This document shows positions 14,664-18,648 of a stretch of 18,648 bases of DNA, piece by piece. Below the pieces are notes generated by a model, which was given only the letters and a program-made list of their open reading frames with translations, made no database searches and was not told the origin of the DNA. This stretch comes from an uncultured Verrucomicrobiota bacterium (GTDB taxonomy: Bacteria > Verrucomicrobiota > Kiritimatiellia > RFP12 > UBA1067): the NCBI GenBank assembly GCA_945483525.1, contig CALYRV010000025.1, forward strand, positions 1-18,648, in the 5' to 3' direction. Made by a program: the position numbers and the translations under genes. The first letter of the stretch is position 1. The number at the start of each line of letters is the position of its first letter.

Positions 14664-16938
14664 AAAAATCATTGACGCGCGACAGAAGTTCCGGGAGATC
14701 GGTGACCGTATGGACAGAGGCCGGAATCGAACGGCGGAAGATCGCGCCGTAGCCCTTGGTCGCAATGCGCGGATCGGTGATGACCACGATGCCACGGTCA
14801 CGCTTCGTGCGGATGAGACGTCCGAATCCCTGACGAAACCGAATCACCGCCTCGGGAAGATAATAGTCGCGGAAGGAACTGCCGCCTTCACGTTCAATCT
14901 TCTCGCTACGCGCCTCCACGATCGGATCCATCACCTGCGCAAACGGCAGCCTCGCGATGACGACACACGAAAGCGCCTCGCCGGCGACATCCACTCCCTC
15001 CCAGAAGGAGTTGGCCCCGAAGATCACCGTGCGGCTGCTTGCCGCCTTGAGTTGTTCGGTCATCCGCTCGCGCGAAAGTCCTTCGCCCTGCACCAGCAGC
15101 TTGACCCCAGCGGACTCGAGATCGATGCGCGCGTGATCCGCCACCGCGTTCATCATCTCGTAGGAGGTGAAGAGCACGAGGGCTCGTCCGTCGGTCGCCG
15201 AAAAGAGATCCTTCATGATCGCCGCAAGCGCTTCCGAATACTTCAGCGGATCGGCGGATGGATCAGGCAGGCAGTCCGGCGCCAACACTAGCGCCTGCCT
15301 AAGATAATCAAAAGGGGAAGCCGCCGTAAGGCACCTGAAACGATCCTGCGGAAGCTCAGAATCACCTGGCGCCGGCAGTGGAGCCGAAAAACCGAGGCGC
15401 TTAGCCATATACTTGAAATCATTACCGACGCGCAATGTCGCCGACGCCAGAATAACTGAATCACGGGCGTCCCAAATGTACTTCCGCAAGTCGTCCGCCA
15501 CCGACAAGGGGGCGGCTACCAGCCGCACGTGCACACGCCGTTTTTCAACCCGTACCTTTTCACCCCAAAAAGCGTGAGTCGGCTTATCTCCGGCAAGCAC
15601 AAAAGCCGCTTCATTCGCGAAAGCGGTAAGGCTGGCTGCGAGTCCATCCAACTGCACGATAAGGTCTCCGAAGAAATTAAGCTCGTCCTCAGCCGTGGAA
15701 TCCTCCAGCGTATCGCGAAGATCGTGCAATGTATTGACCAGAGCAATTACCGCATTGTCGAACTCGCCCTCTAGCCTTTGCGCCGCGAGCGGCTGCCGGA
15801 AACGGACCGAAGACTGCTTCTTCGCCCCATCCTTGAACAGCTCCTTCTCCGCCATCTCGACAATCTCCTCGGCGGCATTGGTTATCCGTACAAAATGATG
15901 CGGCACCGCATTCAAAATCTCGCCGACACGCAACGCTATGGTCCGATCCCGCAGCACACCTTTCTGCAACTGACGCTGCACCGAAGCGATGATTCCGCCT
16001 GCCTGCGACCGCTTACCCTTTCCGCGCCGGAGTAGCCGGTTAAGAATCCTCGTCAGCGCCGGCACCGAAAACTCGTAACTCAGATATTCGGTGGCGATCT
16101 CCTCGAGATTGTGCGCTTCGTCCAACACGAGTCGTCCAGCATTCGGTAGGATGTTCCCGCCCTCCGCTACCGAGTCCGCCAGCACCAACGCGTGATTCGC
16201 AACAACAAGATGCGCTTCTGCCGCGGCACGACGGGCTCGATAAAGGAAGCACCGAGAATAGAACGGACACCTGCGCCCGCCGCATTCCTCGCCAGGACAT
16301 GTCAGCAGACTTCTAGGCAGTCCATCATATCCGTCAAGATCGCCGTCCTCCGTGTGCTTAAGCCACTCGATAAAGCCGGGCATCGCCGCCTGCTCCTCTT
16401 CGGACATCGTCCAGTAGCCCGCGGAAAAGAAATCTCCAACCGCTCGAAGACAAAGATAATTGCCGCGCCCCTTCAACAACGCCACCTTGAATCCAGACGT
16501 AGACTTACCGTGCGGGTCGACGGCCGACGATCTCAGAGTTTTCAGGGCCTTCGGAATATCCGAGTTAACAAGCTGGGACTGTAAATTACGGGTCGCGGTG
16601 GAAACGATCACTGGTGTGTCATTAGCCCATGCCCACTGAACGGCCGGTACAAGATACGCGAGCGACTTACCAACTCCCGTCCCCGCCTCAATCATCAAAT
16701 GTTCCTGCGCGTTGAAGGCACGAACTATCGCGCGGGCCATATCAATCTGGCCCTGACGTTCCTCATAACCATCCATCAATCCGAGCGTTCCACCCTTCAT
16801 CAGATGTCCGGCGACACACTCCTCATCCAGTCTGGTACAGTCGTCATGACTGGGTAGATGACGGACCTTCTGATTCCCCGTCATCTCGGGAAGGAAATTC
16901 GCCCAATTGGGATCGTCGATAAATTCCGCGGGATTCAT
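14656..16938 (-). CDS. DinG/YoaA-family ATP-dependent DNA helicase with 4Fe-4S cluster
   Basis: This is an XPD-like superfamily 2 helicase of 760 residues, about the size of DinG, acting in DNA repair or replication-fork rescue. Motif I/Walker A is IEAGTGVGKS (83-92). Cys163, Cys214, Cys219 and Cys224 (Cys230 spare) supply the iron-sulfur cluster. The DEAH box is in VLDEAHNLEE (271-280). Later motifs are LFTSYEMM, NSFWEGVDVAGE and the final QGFGRLIRTKRDRG. The ATG at 16938 shares its A with the upstream TGA (TGATG), so translation is coupled to the GHL10 gene. A GTG at 16941 is the alternative. DinG versus YoaA cannot be settled from the window. Confidence 0.93.
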   Translation of the reverse strand: MNPAEFIDDPNWANFLPEMTGNQKVRHLPSHDDCTRLDEECVAGHLMKGGTLGLMDGYEERQGQIDMARAIVRAFNAQEHLMIEAGTGVGKSLAYLVPAVQWAWANDTPVIVSTATRNLQSQLVNSDIPKALKTLRSSAVDPHGKSTSGFKVALLKGRGNYLCLRAVGDFFSAGYWTMSEEEQAAMPGFIEWLKHTEDGDLDGYDGLPRSLLTCPGEECGGRRCPFYSRCFLYRARRAAAEAHLVVANHALVLADSVAEGGNILPNAGRLVLDEAHNLEEIATEYLSYEFSVPALTRILNRLLRRGKGKRSQAGGIIASVQRQLQKGVLRDRTIALRVGEILNAVPHHFVRITNAAEEIVEMAEKELFKDGAKKQSSVRFRQPLAAQRLEGEFDNAVIALVNTLHDLRDTLEDSTAEDELNFFGDLIVQLDGLAASLTAFANEAAFVLAGDKPTHAFWGEKVRVEKRRVHVRLVAAPLSVADDLRKYIWDARDSVILASATLRVGNDFKYMAKRLGFSAPLPAPGDSELPQDRFRCLTAASPFDYLRQALVLAPDCLPDPSADPLKYSEALAAIMKDLFSATDGRALVLFTSYEMMNAVADHARIDLESAGVKLLVQGEGLSRERMTEQLKAASSRTVIFGANSFWEGVDVAGEALSCVVIARLPFAQVMDPIVEARSEKIEREGGSSFRDYYLPEAVIRFRQGFGRLIRTKRDRGIVVITDPRIATKGYGAIFRRSIPASVHTVTDLPELLSRVNDFLI

Positions 16939-18518
16939 CACCAGATGCCAAGACGCAGATACGGAAGAATGTTCTTTTCCAATGTCGTATCAAGATCAAA
17001 AAGCGATACTCCGGCAAATCCATATTTGCGCGAAAGATTGATCTGCCGAATCACTTCTTTCGGACCTAGACGCGACTCGTTCGCGGTAACCCCGATGCCG
17101 ACGATCGTCTTCGCCGCGTTGCGACGGTTGACGGACTGCCATACAAGCAGTTCCACGAACTTGTCCTCATTCTCACAGTAATCCATCGGCACCACGTAAT
17201 CAACAAGCCTTGCATCCAACCATGCCTCCCAGTCCTGCGCAACAGTATTGACACAACGCGGATATTTGCCGTAGACTGCGGTCGTGAACCAACACGGCCG
17301 CTTCACCCGAAGACGCGCCTTAGCGACGAATCCGGACACGTTATCCACGGCATCTGACGGCTTCACCGCACTCTCGCCGTAACGGATGAAATCGAGATGC
17401 ACACCTGCGATCTCTGGATATTTCGCCTGCACCTCGTCAATCGCCGAAAGCATCATCTGCTGCACTTGTCCGTTGCCAGGATCAACATACTCAGTAAGCG
17501 CCCCCTTGGAATTCCTGAGTCGCCATCCTCGTTTCGCATAATCCTCCATGACAGACGGCGAAGAACGAGAAGCTGAAAAAGTCAGAAACCAGACGTGAAT
17601 GCGAATGCCGCTACCGGACGCAGCCTTAAGGCAGGCGGCAAGCTGATCCCCCTCGTCCGTACAGATTCTTGATTGCGGCAGAACGGACGACGCGTAATGC
17701 GCAAATCCCGCCCCTGCAACATTCACGAACAAATCCGTAACCCTCGATTCGCGCAGCAGCTTGATCGTCTTCGCCCAGTTGCCAGGATAAAGCCCACAAC
17801 CCGAATGATCCCACACCGCTCTGATCTCATCCTTCTTGGGGACCTGCTTCAGCGCAAACGCCCGGATCTCCGCAAGCGACCGCTTCTCGCGCTCCTGGTA
17901 CTTCGTGTAATTCCAAAGCGACGGATCCACACTACCGCACATCGCCGCCGCCAACCGCGCCTTCAAATCCTCATCGCCGTCCGCCAGCAACACATGCGAC
18001 ATCCACCAACCGCGATCGGACTCGATCCACGCGGGCTCACTCGAAATCTTACCGGTCCGATCAGCCCAAGTGGCGATCACCTTCGAACGCCCCGCAACCG
18101 GAGCAATCCGATTCAATACGCCAGAAGTCTGAAGTATTAGCTCCGGACATCCTTCAAACGGCGCGCCCTTGAAACACATCTTACTCCACGCCCCAGGATA
18201 CGGAGCCGCCGAATATCCGGCGCTTCTCACCCCCATCAGCGTCGCAAGTCTCCGAGCTGCAGAATGGAAGACGACCAACTTCCCGCCATTATCGGAAAAC
18301 CTGCCGATCGCCGCCATCTCCGCATCCGTCGGATTGGAAAAGCCGACGAGAAACGCGATCTTCTCGCCAGCCAAAGCGGACTCCATCTCCTTCGGCGTAA
18401 CCACCTTCGCTGCAATTGACTCGTCCTTCAACCAACGTTGAAGATGATTAGCCAACGAGGTGTTGTAACCCGGGTCATGGGCCACAATCGCAACCGCCAA
18501 TAACAAAGAGGAAAACAT
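16938..18518 (-). CDS. Two-domain ThuA/GATase-like plus GHL10 glycoside hydrolase-like protein
   Basis: The 526-residue product has two parts. Residues 5-200 form a Rossmann-like, ThuA/GATase1-like domain (AIVAHDPGYNTSLANHLQ, KIAFLVGFSNPTD, GGKLVVFHSAARRLATLMGV). Residues 230-525 match the GHL10 (DUF187, PF02638) TIM barrel: AVWDHSGCGLYPGNW, GIRIHVWFLTF, GVHLDFIRYG with a likely catalytic Asp, AQDWEAWLDARLVDYVVPMDY and GVSLFDLDTTL. A hydrophobic start may be a signal or simply the first strand. ATG 18518 is preferred to an in-frame TTG at 18524. A TGGTATACT element lies about 28 bases upstream. The gene overlaps the helicase start by one base. A role in glycan breakdown is inferred. Confidence 0.82.
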   Translation of the reverse strand: MFSSLLLAVAIVAHDPGYNTSLANHLQRWLKDESIAAKVVTPKEMESALAGEKIAFLVGFSNPTDAEMAAIGRFSDNGGKLVVFHSAARRLATLMGVRSAGYSAAPYPGAWSKMCFKGAPFEGCPELILQTSGVLNRIAPVAGRSKVIATWADRTGKISSEPAWIESDRGWWMSHVLLADGDEDLKARLAAAMCGSVDPSLWNYTKYQEREKRSLAEIRAFALKQVPKKDEIRAVWDHSGCGLYPGNWAKTIKLLRESRVTDLFVNVAGAGFAHYASSVLPQSRICTDEGDQLAACLKAASGSGIRIHVWFLTFSASRSSPSVMEDYAKRGWRLRNSKGALTEYVDPGNGQVQQMMLSAIDEVQAKYPEIAGVHLDFIRYGESAVKPSDAVDNVSGFVAKARLRVKRPCWFTTAVYGKYPRCVNTVAQDWEAWLDARLVDYVVPMDYCENEDKFVELLVWQSVNRRNAAKTIVGIGVTANESRLGPKEVIRQINLSRKYGFAGVSLFDLDTTLEKNILPYLRLGIW

Positions 18519-18546
18519 TGTCAAAAGAAGATACTCTGTCTTAAAT

Positions 18547-18555
18547 AGTATACCA
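18547..18555 (-). promoter_or_regulatory. Extended -10 promoter of the GHL10-helicase operon
   Basis: On the minus strand this reads TGGTATACT. It ends 28 bases before the ATG at 18518, giving a leader of about 20 bases without a clear Shine-Dalgarno. No good -35 is seen. The remaining bases to the window end (about 93) show no gene. Confidence 0.5.
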
Positions 18556-18648
18556 AAATATCCAGCTTGTACCCGACCTAGAGTTTCACCCCCGTGCTTT
18601 GCCAGAGTGAACGCAACTTTAGATTTTGTTTAGTTGGTCAAAGTGGGA

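Noticed and set aside
12614..14752. A 712-codon open frame on the plus strand across the oxidoreductase, DUF1080 and helicase ends
   Set aside because: It is antisense to genes with clear family motifs, has an Arg/Leu/His-rich composition without domains, and arises from the third-position GC bias of the real genes.

Overview
The window looks like chromosome from a PVC-group bacterium, most likely a gut-type Verrucomicrobiota/Kiritimatiellota/Lentisphaerota relative. This is an inference from gene content: a Tat-signal Gfo/Idh oxidoreductase next to a DUF1080 lipoprotein and UxuA, a ThuA-like/GHL10 glycosidase-like protein, an acyl-CoA ligase variant with a long N-terminal insert, and many envelope proteins. 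There is no rRNA marker to prove it. Coding density is very high and no gene-free stretch exceeds about 110 bases. No tRNA, rRNA, CRISPR array, transposase, prophage or recognisable defence system was seen.

Layout. Bases 1-240: the C-terminal tail of an AraC-type regulator entering from the left. 244-2621 (minus): tgt, yajC and a LysM/YkuD-like membrane protein; the usual tgt-yajC-secDF order is broken. 2707-5010 (plus): a membrane-anchored coiled-coil protein, a 53-residue lipoprotein and an RluA-type pseudouridine synthase. 5072-9111 (minus): two tandem thioredoxin-like paralogues without a CXXC motif, an acyl-CoA/acid ligase and a KtrA-type RCK protein. 9162-10337 (plus): an exported lysozyme-like protein and a glyoxalase-II-like metallo-hydrolase. 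10343-14647 (minus): a carbohydrate operon of DUF1080 lipoprotein, Tat-exported Gfo/Idh oxidoreductase, lipoprotein and UxuA mannonate dehydratase. 14656-18518 (minus): a GHL10-type protein translationally linked to a DinG/YoaA-family iron-sulfur helicase.

How genes work together. The 10343-14647 block has the parts for oxidising and cleaving a glycoside outside the cytoplasm and for feeding a hexuronate-derived acid into the KDG route. The 16938-18518 protein may also process glycans. The 244-5010 part mixes translation housekeeping (Tgt, pseudouridine synthase), export (YajC) and envelope proteins.

Two signals are not explained by the gene list. First, five short arrays, each of exactly four 7-base units related to RGTGMAN (M = A or C), lie at 4040, 4697, 10012, 10093 and 12115. 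Three of them sit inside reading frames, where they encode variable loops. Second, four genes have an extended -10 element (TGnTAnAAT) ending only 7-9 bases before the start codon, with no Shine-Dalgarno, as expected for leaderless transcripts. The tgt example also corrects the start codon to the one matching the family N-terminus.
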